A DNA stretch of 64,000 nucleotides from Komagataella phaffii GS115 (lineage: Eukaryota; Ascomycota; Pichiomycetes; Pichiales; Pichiaceae): assembly GCF_000027005.1 (NCBI RefSeq), contig NC_012965.1, positions 1,847,001 through 1,911,000 on the forward strand, in the 5' to 3' direction. Below the pieces are notes generated by a model. It saw only the letters and a list, made by a program, of their open reading frames with translations, was not told the origin of the DNA and ran no database searches. Of this stretch, positions 1-12,900 are shown piece by piece. Within the stretch, counting starts at the first letter, position 1. Each line of letters opens with the position of its first letter. Made by a program: the position numbers and the translations under genes.

Positions 1-848
1 TGCAGCTTAATGAGCAGTTCAACCTTTTCAAAGATGTTCGCAGAGTGGTCGATCTGTGTGCAGCACCCGGATCTTGGTCTCAGGTCCTTAGCAGGGAGCT
101 CTATGAAAAGCAGTCAAACAACAGTGAAACTCCCGCCAAAATTGTCGCCGTAGATCTACAACCAATGTCTCCAATCGACGGAGTGACCACTTTACAGGCT
201 GATATCACTCACCCTAAGACGTTAGAGAAAATACTGGAAATCTTTGGAGGTGAGCCTGCAGACTTTGTCTGTTCAGACGGAGCTCCCGATGTTACTGGTC
301 TACATGATTTGGATGAATATATACAAAGTCAACTTATTTTGAGTGCTTTACAATTAACTACCTGCATTTTGAAGCCTGGAGGATCGTTTGTGGCCAAAAT
401 TTTTAGAGGAAAGGATATTGACTTGCTGTACTCCCAAATGGGTTTCTTATTTGAACATGTAACATGCGCTAAGCCAAGATCTTCCCGTGGTACATCGTTG
501 GAAAGCTTCATAGTGTGTCAAGGTTACCGACCCAGAGATGGTTGGAAGGGCACCTTGGATGGAAAAAATTTACTTACACCAGAACTGTTCTTTGAGGATG
601 TCAATCTTGGTAAGAGGATTAAGTTTGACTCCGATTTACCAAACACCAAAGATTTTGAAGAGGAAAGGCACGTCGCTCCTTTTATTGCATGCGGAGATCT
701 TTCAAGCTATGATTCAGACGCAACCTACACCCTAGAGGAAGATTTCAGAACTGTAAGTCTGGATCCAGTGCAATCACCGACGGCTCCACCCTACAAAAAA
801 GCGTTAGAACTCAAGAGGCTGGGTCAACTTAAAATACATGTAAAGTAG
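1..848 (+). CDS. TRM7: tRNA 2'-O-ribose methyltransferase Trm7 (5' partial)
   Basis: FtsJ/RrmJ-family SAM-dependent methyltransferase. In yeast Trm7 methylates riboses 32 and 34 of the anticodon loop of certain tRNAs in the cytoplasm. The reading frame is already open at base 3, so the gene starts upstream of the window; GTG at 45 is an internal valine. Visible family features are the SAM-binding stretch [11 protein letters not shown], the acidic motif [10 protein letters not shown], and AKIFRG, which carries the second lysine of the K-D-K-E catalytic set. The last ~90 residues are less conserved. It ends at TAG 846-848, 34 nt before the stop of the convergent eIF3h gene. Paralogues Spb1 and Mrm2 share the fold, but the FtsJ-only length and motif wording fit Trm7. 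Confidence 0.93.
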   Translation, partial: QLNEQFNLFKDVRRVVDLCAAPGSWSQVLSRELYEKQSNNSETPAKIVAVDLQPMSPIDGVTTLQADITHPKTLEKILEIFGGEPADFVCSDGAPDVTGLHDLDEYIQSQLILSALQLTTCILKPGGSFVAKIFRGKDIDLLYSQMGFLFEHVTCAKPRSSRGTSLESFIVCQGYRPRDGWKGTLDGKNLLTPELFFEDVNLGKRIKFDSDLPNTKDFEEERHVAPFIACGDLSSYDSDATYTLEEDFRTVSLDPVQSPTAPPYKKALELKRLGQLKIHVK

Positions 849-882
849 TAGTAGTAATAATTTTGTCGTTTCTCTTCCTCGT

Positions 883-1899
883 CTAGTTAAAAAGACGGTT
901 CTGGACACCGATTGACTTAGCTATCTCGATGTCAGCAGAGTTTATAAGCCCTTCACAGAAGGCATCTATTTGTCCACTTAAAACCAAGTTTTCCAATCTG
1001 GATGGTTCCGTTGGCAGCTTGAAATGTTTACACCATTCATAGGAATCTGTTCTCAGTAGCTCAGATTCGGTAGCGTTGGGGTTGCGTTTTAGCGTAGCTG
1101 CGTTCTCTTGTTCTCTCTTTGATACCCATTGACTGATTCTTTGCTGCTCACGAGACAAAAGTCTTTGATAGTAGTGGAAATTTCCCTGGTTGTGATTAAA
1201 ATGGTCGACTGTCTCCAACAATTGTTCTATGGTATTCAAATCTCCCTGGGTAGAGTTTCCGAGGGCCAATATTCTTTCACTCTCAGTAGAAACGTCGTCA
1301 GGAATGAGTCCATCAAGAGCACCTCCTACTAAAGACAGGTTACGGACCGTCAAAGGAACTTCCTTCAACAAATTTGAGAATGTCAGCTCTGCTGTACGTA
1401 GATTCTTTGTAATGAACTTTTCACGCATTTGGGATGTTTGGATTAACTGGGGGCTTAGAATGTAAGCTTTGAAGCTTACTAGTCCTTGTCTTGCCTTGGA
1501 GGTCTCATGAACGACCAATACTAACTCTGGCTGTCTATCAAGAGATTTGGCTCTTTGGTTGTGGAATTGAAGCATAGTTTCCAAGACTGATTGGGTAATG
1601 AATCTACCACCTTGGGAACACAGATACCAACCTGAAAACTGGGCACCAATTTTAGCCTTGTTCAACTCTTGCAAAGTTCTTTCCTGAAAATCTAAGTTGA
1701 CGTTTGAACGGAACGAGAATCCCTCTTCATTTTGATTGTGGTGGTTATTGTTGGTTGGAAACGAAAATACATGGGAAATCTTTACTGAGTCAGGGGTCTC
1801 GGGAAATCCAAATAGCGGACCACTTGCAGGGTGTGGCCAATGTTCGGCGCCTGATCTGGCAATTTTAAGAGCCACTGAGGCATTAAGTTCGTAGGACAT
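883..1899 (-). CDS. EIF3H: Eukaryotic translation initiation factor 3 subunit h (MPN protein)
   Basis: 338 residues. The N-terminal half (about 5-140) reads as an MPN domain without the JAMM zinc motif, as in the non-catalytic eIF3h/eIF3f pair. Motifs shared with eIF3h include VALKIARSG near the N-terminus, FSGWYLCSQGG, LSFKAY-like LVSFKAYILSP, and EVPLTVRNLSL. The tail keeps the eIF3h signature LSGQIDAFC. The protein would sit in the octameric core of eIF3. S. cerevisiae works with a reduced eIF3 lacking subunit h, so this gene marks a lineage that kept the larger complex. It converges on TRM7 and diverges from KRS1 across ~195 nt. Function is from family knowledge; the assignment rests on motif matches along the whole length. 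Confidence 0.85.
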   Translation of the reverse strand: MSYELNASVALKIARSGAEHWPHPASGPLFGFPETPDSVKISHVFSFPTNNNHHNQNEEGFSFRSNVNLDFQERTLQELNKAKIGAQFSGWYLCSQGGRFITQSVLETMLQFHNQRAKSLDRQPELVLVVHETSKARQGLVSFKAYILSPQLIQTSQMREKFITKNLRTAELTFSNLLKEVPLTVRNLSLVGGALDGLIPDDVSTESERILALGNSTQGDLNTIEQLLETVDHFNHNQGNFHYYQRLLSREQQRISQWVSKREQENAATLKRNPNATESELLRTDSYEWCKHFKLPTEPSRLENLVLSGQIDAFCEGLINSADIEIAKSIGVQNRLFN

Positions 1900-2094
1900 T
1901 GGTCTATTTATCCTCTATTAACGGTGTTGAACGAGAGAAAAATTTCTGGACAGGATTTTCAGTAGGAACAAAAGATCAAAGTCGTGTGCGAACTTATTTG
2001 GCCTTTTTTTTTTGCACGAACGAGCTTGAATTACTCAGGAAAAAAAATTGAAGACTCATAGTTTTATCTCTTGCAAGCGATTGAACAACCCAAG

Positions 2095-3861
2095 ATGGCT
2101 GACCAAACTGAAAAAATTACCGAACAGTTGCAAAAGACGTACCTTGACGAGGTAACTGGAGAGCAAGTTTCCAAATCAGAGCTAAAGAAGCGTCAGAAAC
2201 TTCGTGCTTTGGAGACCAAGAAGGCCCAGAAGGCAGCCAACGCTGCAGCTACTGCTCCCAAGGTCGCTAAGAAGAAGGATGATCTAGCTGATTTGAACCC
2301 CAACCAGTATTTCGAAATTCGTTCTAGGCAGATCGATGAACTCAGAACTGACCTACGTGGTGCAAACAATCCTTATCCTCACAAATTCCACGTGACGCTG
2401 AGATTGGATCAATTCCAAGCCAAGTACGCTCACCTCAAAAGAGGTGAAACTCTACCAGAGGAAACTGTTAGTGTCGCTGGAAGAATCCATGCTAAGCGTG
2501 AAAGTGGATCCAAACTTAAGTTTTACGTTCTACACGGAGAAGGTGTTCAGGTTCAAATTATGGCCCAGGCTCAAGATGCTGATGGTGATTACGAGAAGAT
2601 GCATGAACTCCTGAGAAGAGGTGATATAATTGGTGTTACTGGATATCCAGGTCGTACTTCTCCTGCTAAAGGTGGTGAAGGTGAAATTTCTGTCTTTGCT
2701 CGTAAGGTCAAGCTGTTGACCCCATGTTTGCACATGTTGCCTACTGATCACTTCGGTTTCAAGGACCAAGAAGCCAGATACAGAAAACGTTACTTGGATC
2801 TGATTATGAACGATGCAACCAGAGACCGTTTCAAGATTAGATCTAAAATTATCTCCTACATCCGTCGCTTCTTTGACGAAAGAGACTTCATTGAAGTAGA
2901 AACTCCTATGATGAATGTAATCGCCGGAGGTGCTACTGCTAAGCCATTTATCACACACCACAACGACCTTAATATTGACATGTACATGCGTGTTGCTCCT
3001 GAACTGTTTCTTAAAGAGCTGGTTGTTGGTGGTATGGATCGTGTTTACGAGATCGGACGTCAATTCCGTAATGAAGGTATTGATATGACTCACAACCCCG
3101 AGTTCACCACCTGCGAGTTCTATCAGGCTTATGCTGACGTATACGATTTAATGGAGACGACTGAGCTTCTTTTCTCCGAGATGGTCAAGGAGATCACTGG
3201 TGATTACAAGATCCCATACCAGCCAGACGGTCCTGAAGGAGAAACCTTGACCCTAGATTTCAGCCGTCCATGGAAGCGAATTAACATGATCGAGGAGTTG
3301 GAGAAACGTTTCGACGTCAAGTTCCCTCCTGGAGACGAATTGCACACCGCAGAGACCGGAGAGTTCCTCAAGAATATCTTGATTAAACACAAAATGGACT
3401 GCCCACCACCTTTGACCAACGCCCGTATGTTGGACAAGCTTGTTGGAGAGTTGGAAGACACCTGTACTAACCCAACTTTCATTTTTGGTCACCCTCAAAT
3501 GATGTCTCCTCTGGCCAAATACGACCGTGAGATTCCAGGTCTGTGTGAAAGATTTGAAGTGTTTGTTGCTACCAAGGAGATCGCTAATGCTTACACAGAG
3601 TTGAACGATCCATTCGACCAAAGATCTCGTTTTGAAGAGCAAGCTCGTCAAAAGGACCAGGGTGATGATGAAGCCCAGTTAATTGATGAAATTTTCTGTA
3701 ACGCTTTGGAATACGGTCTTCCACCAACCGCAGGTTGGGGATGTGGTATCGACAGACTGGCTATGTTCTTGACCAACTCCAACACTATCAGAGAGGTTCT
3801 GCTCTTCCCAACCTTGAAACCCGACGCTCTCACCAAGGGTGAAGAAAAGGAACAAAACTAG
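2095..3861 (+). CDS. KRS1: Cytosolic lysyl-tRNA synthetase
   Basis: 588 residues from ATG 2095; the frame is open a little further upstream but only from a TTG. This class IIb aminoacyl-tRNA synthetase charges tRNA-Lys. The order is a basic Lys/Ala-rich N-terminal extension (to ~70) typical of eukaryotic cytosolic LysRS, an OB-fold anticodon-binding domain (~100-210), then the catalytic core. The core shows motif 1 ([15 protein letters not shown]), motif 2 ([15 protein letters not shown]) and motif 3 ([14 protein letters not shown]). Length matches the S. cerevisiae enzyme (591 aa). A GACTCAT element near 2053 is one base short of a Gcn4 site, which would fit amino-acid control but is weak evidence. 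Codon use is strongly biased, as expected for a highly expressed gene. Confidence 0.97.
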   Translation: MADQTEKITEQLQKTYLDEVTGEQVSKSELKKRQKLRALETKKAQKAANAAATAPKVAKKKDDLADLNPNQYFEIRSRQIDELRTDLRGANNPYPHKFHVTLRLDQFQAKYAHLKRGETLPEETVSVAGRIHAKRESGSKLKFYVLHGEGVQVQIMAQAQDADGDYEKMHELLRRGDIIGVTGYPGRTSPAKGGEGEISVFARKVKLLTPCLHMLPTDHFGFKDQEARYRKRYLDLIMNDATRDRFKIRSKIISYIRRFFDERDFIEVETPMMNVIAGGATAKPFITHHNDLNIDMYMRVAPELFLKELVVGGMDRVYEIGRQFRNEGIDMTHNPEFTTCEFYQAYADVYDLMETTELLFSEMVKEITGDYKIPYQPDGPEGETLTLDFSRPWKRINMIEELEKRFDVKFPPGDELHTAETGEFLKNILIKHKMDCPPPLTNARMLDKLVGELEDTCTNPTFIFGHPQMMSPLAKYDREIPGLCERFEVFVATKEIANAYTELNDPFDQRSRFEEQARQKDQGDDEAQLIDEIFCNALEYGLPPTAGWGCGIDRLAMFLTNSNTIREVLLFPTLKPDALTKGEEKEQN

Positions 3862-4095
3862 TAGGTAGGTAGATATCCAATTATAGATAGACACATTAGC
3901 AGTCCAGAGATTACTTAGTTTATTTTATTCATTAGCCGACCAACTACGGGAAAGTCTCCAATTCCGAATTCTCGTTTCTCCAATGCGAGTCTGATATGAA
4001 TCTACAAATCTCACCTCACACTATCAAACTTTGAACTAGTACACACCAAAACGAGTGCTTCTCTGTCTTGGCTTTCTTTGTACTAGAATCAAACT

Positions 4096-4962
4096 ATGGC
4101 AAGACCCCGAGTAAGTTCTTAAGTTCTTTCCAATACCTGATGGAATTCCTTTCTAACACCATAGCTGATATTGCTTATCCGTCACGGAGAGAGTGAAGGA
4201 AACTGTGACAAATCTGTCAATAGGCACACTCCTAATCACAAGGTCCCGTTAACTCAGAAAGGAAGGGAGCAAGCATTTAATGCTGGAATTGAGTTGAGCA
4301 GGCTTTTAGAAAAGCAAGATAGAGTTTTGTTTTATACATCACCTTATTTAAGAGCCCGCCAAACGTTAGATGGCATTCTAGAGGGACTTGGTGACTACAA
4401 CGATCATAATTATGCGGTTTACGAGGAACCAAGGATGAGGGAGCAGGACTTCGGTAATTTCCAAGGAGGACCTGAAAAAATGCAAAGGATTTGGAAAGAG
4501 AGAGCTCATTATGGTCACTTTTTCTATCGAATTCCAAATGGAGAAAGTGCCGCAGATGTCTATGATCGTTGCGCTGGATTCAACGAGACACTCTTCCGTC
4601 AGTTCCAAAACCATAAGTTTGCCGATGTGTTGGTCCTTGTAACGCATGGAATTTGGGCCAGGGTATTTTTGATGAAATGGTTCAGATGGTCTGTGGAGGA
4701 GTTTGAAGGCTTACGAAATATACCACATTGCCAGTTTATACAGATGGTTAAGGGTGAAAATCAACGTTACACCTTGACGACCCCATTATTACGATGGCGT
4801 GAAGGAGATGAAGACCGGGTAGAAGAAATAAGAAAAGCGGTACAGTTTAGGTCCGGAGATCTAGGGAAGGAGGCCTTAGCTTATATTGTAGCTGCTGAGA
4901 GAGAGGCAGCTGCTGGAAGATCTGAAGGCCCTATCACGTATGATGATGGTGATGACCATTAG
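4096..4962 (+). CDS. DET1: Histidine phosphatase family protein, Det1-like
   Basis: Two exons: 4096-4110 and 4165-4962, giving 270 residues. The first exon encodes only MARPR. Splicing joins it to LILLIRHGESEGN, recreating the conserved start of the branch-1 histidine phosphatases, whose RHG histidine becomes the phospho-enzyme. Other family marks are the PLTQKGREQA segment, the YTSPYLRARQT arginine motif, MREQDFGNFQG and the VLVTHGIWARVF second catalytic histidine. The closest yeast protein I recognise is Det1 (YDR051C), an acid phosphatase linked to sterol transport; it shares the ARPRLI-LIRHGES start and the PNH segment. Phosphoglycerate-mutase-like proteins of unknown substrate are the alternative. 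Confidence 0.85.
4111..4164 (+). other. Spliceosomal intron in the DET1-like gene (54 nt)
   Basis: The donor is GTAAGT at 4111, the branch-point-like CTAAC lies at 4153-4157, and the acceptor ATAG ends at 4164. Removing it joins ATG-GCA-AGA-CCC-CGA in frame to CTG-ATA-TTG-CTT and restores the conserved N-terminus. The branch point lies only ~7 nt before the acceptor. Confidence 0.9.
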
Positions 4963-5578
4963 AGAACGCCCAGAGATTGATAGCCAGTTCTTGGACAACA
5001 ATTCGGAACTTTATTCACGGTGCAAACATGATTTGTGTGGATAGCTTCAAGTCAGACATTTCATCTCATCCCCCCTTTTACTGCTGCTAATCACCGTTAG
5101 TCCGACAGTTACTCTAATCAATATTTATTAGTGTTTTAGTTGCGCAAAACTCGAGCCTCTTTTCCTTATCTCTTGACACTTCCTGGAGTCGAAGTTTTTC
5201 AGCGCAAATTCACTCTACAATGTCTACCGATACTAGACCGCCTATCTTCCCCCTCTAAATAGCCTATTGGAAGGGTGCAATAAGGTATATAAATCTGGCG
5301 CGATTCCCCCGGACTTTTATGATCCACATCACCTCATCTTACTGCCCTCACTCTCTTTCCTGATCCTCCCAGGTCCACCGATTTCCTCACTATCGTCGGA
5401 TTTCTCCTTCCAGCGCCCTAGAGAATTCCGTAACCACCGCAAAAATAGCAGCCCCCCCCTCACCCATTTTTTTATTTAAAAGAACACCTTACTGGCCCGT
5501 TTTCGTTTCTCCTTTACTACAATTGATTTTTAATTTTCAGTTTTTTTTCATTGATATACAAGATCTATCACAAACACA
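4963..5578 (+). promoter_or_regulatory. TPI1 promoter and leader region
   Basis: This 616-nt gap after the DET1-like gene is the upstream region of TPI1. TATATAAA lies at 5286-5293, about 290 nt before the ATG. It is followed by a long pyrimidine-rich stretch (C/T runs from ~5330 to 5560) typical of strongly expressed yeast genes. A CTTCC motif near 5176 resembles the Gcr1 core of glycolytic promoters. These are pattern matches, not demonstrated sites. Confidence 0.6.
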
Positions 5579-6436
5579 ATGGTACGTGCATTGAGTCTCA
5601 TAAGTGCCATCCAGTCACACCTGGCAGGTGGAGGCAATGGGAGGTCGGAGAAACAGAACCCACATCAGAAGGACCATACTAACTCTTCCCAGGCTAGAAC
5701 ATTTTTCGTAGGAGGAAACTTCAAAATGAATGGCTCCAAGAAGTCAATTCACGAGATTATCGAGAGATTGAACAACACCAAGTTACCAGAGAACGTAGAG
5801 GTTGTGATTGCTCCTCCTGCTCCCTACTTGCAGCAGGCTGTCACCGAGAACAAGCAGAAGACTGTTTACGTCTCCGCACAAAACAGTTTCGACAAAGCTT
5901 CTGGTGCCTACACAGGTGAAGTTTCTGTCGAGGCTTTGAAGGACTTGGGTGTCCCTTACGTTATCTTGGGTCACTCCGAACGTAGAACTATTAACAAGGA
6001 AGACGATGCTTTCATTGCTTCCAAGACCAAATTTGCTCTTGACCAGGGTTTGAAGGTTATCCTCTGTATTGGTGAGACACTCGAGGAGAAGCAAGCCAAC
6101 ATCACGCTAGACGTTGTTAAAAGACAACTGCAAGCTGTTGTCGATGTTGTTTCCGACTGGACTAACATTGTCGTTGCTTACGAGCCTGTCTGGGCTATCG
6201 GTACTGGTCTTGCTGCCACTCCAAGCGATGCCCAAGACGTTCACAAGCAAATTAGAGATTTCCTTGCTACTGTCATTGGTAAGGACCAAGCTGAAAAAGT
6301 CCGTATCTTGTACGGTGGATCCGTCAACGGCAAGAACGCTGTCGAGTTCCGTGACAAGGCCGATGTTGATGGATTCTTGGTTGGTGGAGCTTCTCTGAAA
6401 CCTGAATTCGTGGACATTATTAATTCCAGAAACTAG
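5579..6436 (+). CDS. TPI1: Triosephosphate isomerase
   Basis: Two exons: 5579-5581 (the ATG alone) and 5693-6436, giving 248 residues, the exact length of S. cerevisiae Tpi1. It interconverts dihydroxyacetone phosphate and glyceraldehyde 3-phosphate in cytosolic glycolysis. The spliced start is [16 protein letters not shown], carrying the active-site Asn/Lys. Further on are GHSERR (catalytic His), [11 protein letters not shown] (catalytic Glu, start of loop 6) and YGGSV (phosphate binding). Reading through without splicing would insert 37 residues with no counterpart in the family. Codon use is highly biased, consistent with abundant expression. Confidence 0.97.
   Translation: MVRALSLISAIQSHLAGGGNGRSEKQNPHQKDHTNSSQARTFFVGGNFKMNGSKKSIHEIIERLNNTKLPENVEVVIAPPAPYLQQAVTENKQKTVYVSAQNSFDKASGAYTGEVSVEALKDLGVPYVILGHSERRTINKEDDAFIASKTKFALDQGLKVILCIGETLEEKQANITLDVVKRQLQAVVDVVSDWTNIVVAYEPVWAIGTGLAATPSDAQDVHKQIRDFLATVIGKDQAEKVRILYGGSVNGKNAVEFRDKADVDGFLVGGASLKPEFVDIINSRN
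5582..5692 (+). other. Spliceosomal intron directly after the TPI1 start codon (111 nt)
   Basis: The donor GTACGT follows the ATG immediately. A perfect TACTAAC branch point lies at 5677-5683 and the acceptor CCCAG ends at 5692. The intron is 111 nt, a multiple of three, and has no in-frame stop, so it hides inside an apparent 285-codon frame. Its removal gives M-ARTFF, the conserved TPI start. Confidence 0.95.
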
Positions 6437-6521
6437 TTTACATATGAACATATTACTACTCTATATTCGGGACAGCCTCGATTATTTCTCTTTCTCTTCG
6501 TCTCTTGTTTAAAGTCTTCTT

Positions 6522-7202
6522 TCATATCGTTCCTTTTTCATCCTCTCGTTCCGCTCGATCCTTCAACGTTGAAAGAGCCAGAGGTGTCATATTGGGAAGA
6601 GAACCACCAACGGGATCTAAGTTTGGAGATTCTGACCCTATATGCTGTATGACGGATTGTTGCTGTATCTGTAACCCAAGGGGTGGAGTTTGTAGCCACA
6701 TCTTTGATGGTGACCCGACGACTGAGACTGGCATCAAGCCAGGTGAGTCAGGGGTGCGGACCGTACTTCCAGAGCCGTGTTGCACCAGTGTTATTGCAGG
6801 ACCATGAGTGGGCACCGCCGTATAATGCTGATGCCTTTGGAGCATGAGATGGTTGCTGGAATTAGCTCTTAGATGCTGTGGCGGTAGCCGGATAGCCTTT
6901 ACAACTTGTTCCTCTTCATCGTCCACTACTGCACTAGAAGTGCTATCATTACTATTGTTCTGTTGGTTGTGTATATTCAATGAAAGTAAACTAATAGTAG
7001 AGGAGCTGGGTACTAGACGGCCCTCCACATCTTTACCAACAGACGAGGCCAGAAGTGGTGGTGACGGATGTTCATCAGTGTTGTTAGTCCATCTACTTGA
7101 ATTTGTATTGAGCCCGCTTGCTGGAATTTGAATGGGCATGCCCTGCATGCTTTCCATTAGCTCAGGCTCTGAAAGTACTGAGCCTCTAAAAGATGGAGGC
7201 AT
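6522..7202 (-). CDS. Unrecognised Ser/Pro/Gln-rich protein
   Basis: 226 residues from ATG at 7202; I do not recognise the family. It looks mostly disordered: rich in Ser, Pro, Asn and Gln, with no membrane segment or signal peptide. An acidic patch VVDDEEEQ lies near the middle, and there are several Ser/Thr-Pro sites (TPDSPG, GSPSKMWLQTPPLG, GSESPN) that could be proline-directed kinase sites. The SPSKMW-x-TPP stretch resembles short motifs in yeast regulatory proteins, but I cannot name one. It converges with TPI1 (85 nt apart) and lies 127 nt downstream of the PFF1 start region, on the same strand. The ORF length and ATG start make it likely real. Confidence 0.6.
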   Translation of the reverse strand: MPPSFRGSVLSEPELMESMQGMPIQIPASGLNTNSSRWTNNTDEHPSPPLLASSVGKDVEGRLVPSSSTISLLSLNIHNQQNNSNDSTSSAVVDDEEEQVVKAIRLPPQHLRANSSNHLMLQRHQHYTAVPTHGPAITLVQHGSGSTVRTPDSPGLMPVSVVGSPSKMWLQTPPLGLQIQQQSVIQHIGSESPNLDPVGGSLPNMTPLALSTLKDRAEREDEKGTI

Positions 7203-7329
7203 GTCTAAGTCGAAGTGGATTGGTTTTGATAAGTTTGCTGTAAACTAATTTTTCGTATAGAGTTCGCGAAAATTCTCACCACCACCAAGGGTCAAGTCAC
7301 TGATCGCTTCAACCCACAAAACGACGATA

Positions 7330-10332
<3,003 letters not shown>

Positions 10333-10536
10333 TTAGGTAAGAAACCCAAAACCAGTAAATTAAAAATGCTGGTTCTTTTACCGTAAATGAAAGGATGTCC
10401 CAAAGTGGTAATAGCAAAAGATGTGGCATGCCTAAGGGAAGGCCAGGGCGCGAGCAGAATTAAACTTTTTCGCTGAGCGAACTTTTGTATGTACAATAGT
10501 GCATAGCAAAATTCAGTCTCCACTGAAATCTATCAG

Positions 10537-11622
10537 ATGAGTAGATTTCCAGAACTGAAGAATGACCTTATTTTAAGGGCAGCTCGTGGTGAAAAAGTTG
10601 AACGTCCCCCAATATGGATTATGAGACAGGCCGGAAGATATCTTCCGGAGTACCATGAGGTCAAAGGAGGTAGGGACTTCTTTGAAACTTGCAGGGATGC
10701 TGAGATTGCTTCTGAAATTACTATCCAGCCGATTACGCATTTTGACGGTCTGATCGATGCAGCTATTATCTTCAGTGATATCTTGGTGATTCCTCAAGCT
10801 ATGGGCATGGAAGTTAAGATGGTGGACAAAGTTGGCCCACAGTTCCCCAATCCGCTAAGAAAACCGTCTGACTTGGATCATTTGAAAAAAGACGTTGACG
10901 TTTTGAAGGAACTCGATTGGGCCTTCAAAGCTATCTCATTGACCAGAAAAAAACTCAATGGACGAGTGCCTTTGCTTGGATTTTGTGGTGCTCCTTGGAC
11001 TCTACTGGTTTATATGACTGAAGGAGGCGGTACCAAGATGTTTCGATTTGCAAAAGAGTGGATCTACAAGTTTACCAAGGAATCTCATCAATTACTCCAA
11101 CAGATCACTGACGTTGCAGTTGAATTCTTAGCTCAGCAAGTTGTTGCAGGTGCCCAAATGTTACAAGTTTTTGAATCTTGGGGCGGTGAATTGGGGCCTG
11201 ATGAATTCGATGAGTTTTCTTTGCCTTATTTGAGACAGATTTCCTCTAAACTTCCCCTGAGGTTGAAGGAACTTGGAATCACAGAGAATGTTCCCATAAC
11301 TGTCTTTGCTAAAGGCTCTTGGTACGCCTTGGAGCAATTGTGCGACAGTGGTTATGATGTTGTCTCGTTGGATTGGTTATTCCGTCCAAGTGATGCTGTC
11401 CAGATTGCTAACGGAAGAATCGCATTGCAAGGTAATCTTGACCCTGGAACCATGTACGGCTCCAAAGAAACCATTTCCAAGAAAGTGGACAAAATGATCA
11501 AGGGTTTTGGTGGAGGAAAGCAAAACTACATAATTAATTTTGGACACGGCACTCATCCATTCATGGATCCAGAACAGATCAGATGGTTCTTACAAGAATG
11601 TCATCGCATTGGATCTCAATAG
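10537..11622 (+). CDS. HEM12: Uroporphyrinogen decarboxylase
   Basis: 361 residues, the usual length (S. cerevisiae Hem12 is 362). It converts uroporphyrinogen III to coproporphyrinogen III, the fifth step of haem synthesis, in the cytosol. The signature near the N-terminus, [17 protein letters not shown], carries the conserved arginines. The catalytic aspartate region is [13 protein letters not shown], and [13 protein letters not shown] and the C-terminal [12 protein letters not shown] are also conserved. The start ATG 10537 gives [10 protein letters not shown], aligned with family N-termini. It converges on the stomatin gene with 52 nt between stops. Haem from this pathway serves ERG11 and the ferric reductase in this window, but that is a general link only. 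Confidence 0.97.
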   Translation: MSRFPELKNDLILRAARGEKVERPPIWIMRQAGRYLPEYHEVKGGRDFFETCRDAEIASEITIQPITHFDGLIDAAIIFSDILVIPQAMGMEVKMVDKVGPQFPNPLRKPSDLDHLKKDVDVLKELDWAFKAISLTRKKLNGRVPLLGFCGAPWTLLVYMTEGGGTKMFRFAKEWIYKFTKESHQLLQQITDVAVEFLAQQVVAGAQMLQVFESWGGELGPDEFDEFSLPYLRQISSKLPLRLKELGITENVPITVFAKGSWYALEQLCDSGYDVVSLDWLFRPSDAVQIANGRIALQGNLDPGTMYGSKETISKKVDKMIKGFGGGKQNYIINFGHGTHPFMDPEQIRWFLQECHRIGSQ

Positions 11623-11674
11623 AATTAATTCGTTTAAACTTTATTTTGTATATAGAGAACGTTCATATTTACAA

Positions 11675-12703
11675 TCATTTCGTCTCCTCAATCTTATTTT
11701 GGTCCTTTGTAGCGTTGGATTTTTGAAGATTCTGGTAGATACTCAGGCCAGAAGCCATCCACGAAGAAACATCACCTAACCCAGCAGGGATGACAATGGT
11801 GTTAGACTCCTTAGCCAGTTTTCCAAACGCATCCACATACTTTTCAGCTACTTGCAGAGATACTGCGTCTCCTCCTCCCGGAGTGTTACGAATAGCGTTG
11901 GCAATTTGTTCAATTCCTTTGGAAGTTGCTTCGGCCTTCAGTAAAATAGCTCTGGCTTCACCTTCAGCTAAATTTATCTGCTTGAATTTAGTAGCCTCGG
12001 ACGCTAAGATTTGGGATTGTCTCTCACCTTCGGCAATATTTATGGCAGATTGTCTATGACCTTCAGAGTCCAATATCTCCGCTCTCTTGGATCTTTCAGC
12101 AGAGACTTGCCTGTGCATAGCTTCCAAAACATTCGATGGTGGATGGATGTCTCTGATCTCGTAACGGAGACATTGAATACCCCAATCTTTGGCGGCGTCA
12201 TTCAAGACAGCAGTGATATTGACATTCAAGGACTGACGTTCTCTCAGAACATGGTCCAACGTAAGTTGACCAATTTCGGAACGCATAGTAGTTTGAGCCA
12301 GTTGACTAATAGCATATTCAGCATTCTCCACTCCGTAGGATGCCTTGTATGCATCAACTACTCGGATATAGAGCACACCATCCATCTCCAGCGTGACATT
12401 ATCCGAAGTAATGGCACTCTGGCTGGGAACTTCAATCGCATTTTCCTTCAGACTTTGAACATATTGGATCTTATCAAGAAAGGGTAACAGAATAGCTAGT
12501 CCAGGTTGCAGGATTCGGTGAAACTTTCCCATTCTTTCAACAATCCAGGCTGTTTGCTGTGGAACAAAGCGAATAATTGTATTTGCTGGTAATTGAGTTT
12601 TCTGAAAAAAATTGAGTCCATTAGAAGATGTAGCCAGAGTCCTGATAGGAACCCTTGCTGAGGTGGCTAACCTTCTCGTAACGATGGGGGAGTGAACAAT
12701 CAT
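11675..12703 (-). CDS. Mitochondrial stomatin-like (SLP-2 type) SPFH protein
   Basis: 342 residues from ATG at 12703. That start gives MIVHSPIVTRRLATSARVP, a basic, acid-free presequence suited to mitochondrial import; an upstream in-frame ATG at 12820 would add 39 residues that spoil it. The SPFH/band-7 domain runs from ~45 to ~230 (RFVPQQTAWIVERMGKF, GLAILLPFLDKI, ALD-like VVDAYKASYGVENAEYAI). A coiled, Ala/Glu-rich helix follows (AEGERQSQILASEA, AEGEARAILLKAEA). This is the stomatin-like protein 2 architecture: inner-membrane scaffolds that organise prohibitins and proteases. Bacterial-type QmcA/HflK relatives are the alternative by family but not by context. S. cerevisiae has no clear SLP-2 orthologue to my knowledge. 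It diverges from RRP45 over ~197 nt. Confidence 0.88.
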   Translation of the reverse strand: MIVHSPIVTRRLATSARVPIRTLATSSNGLNFFQKTQLPANTIIRFVPQQTAWIVERMGKFHRILQPGLAILLPFLDKIQYVQSLKENAIEVPSQSAITSDNVTLEMDGVLYIRVVDAYKASYGVENAEYAISQLAQTTMRSEIGQLTLDHVLRERQSLNVNITAVLNDAAKDWGIQCLRYEIRDIHPPSNVLEAMHRQVSAERSKRAEILDSEGHRQSAINIAEGERQSQILASEATKFKQINLAEGEARAILLKAEATSKGIEQIANAIRNTPGGGDAVSLQVAEKYVDAFGKLAKESNTIVIPAGLGDVSSWMASGLSIYQNLQKSNATKDQNKIEETK

Positions 12704-12900
12704 TGTCGGGTGGCAATGTGAAAAATGACAGAAGACGAGAAGAATAGAGAAACGGTGTGAGTAGTGAATGGGATTCTTGTGCGCGAGGAGGGGCTGGAAG
12801 GGATTACTAGAAGACTGCACTTTTTCACTCTCCTTCTAGCATGTCTCCTGCCATCGAATATTGAAAACTTTCTGTATCAATAAATATTACCACCTTCATT

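Noticed and set aside
2530..3093. 187-codon minus-strand frame inside KRS1
   Set aside because: Fully antisense to a conserved synthetase; arises from biased codon use and shows no domain.
5579..6436. 285-codon continuous TPI1 frame as the protein
   Set aside because: The extra 37 residues are an intron with perfect GTACGT, TACTAAC and CAG signals.
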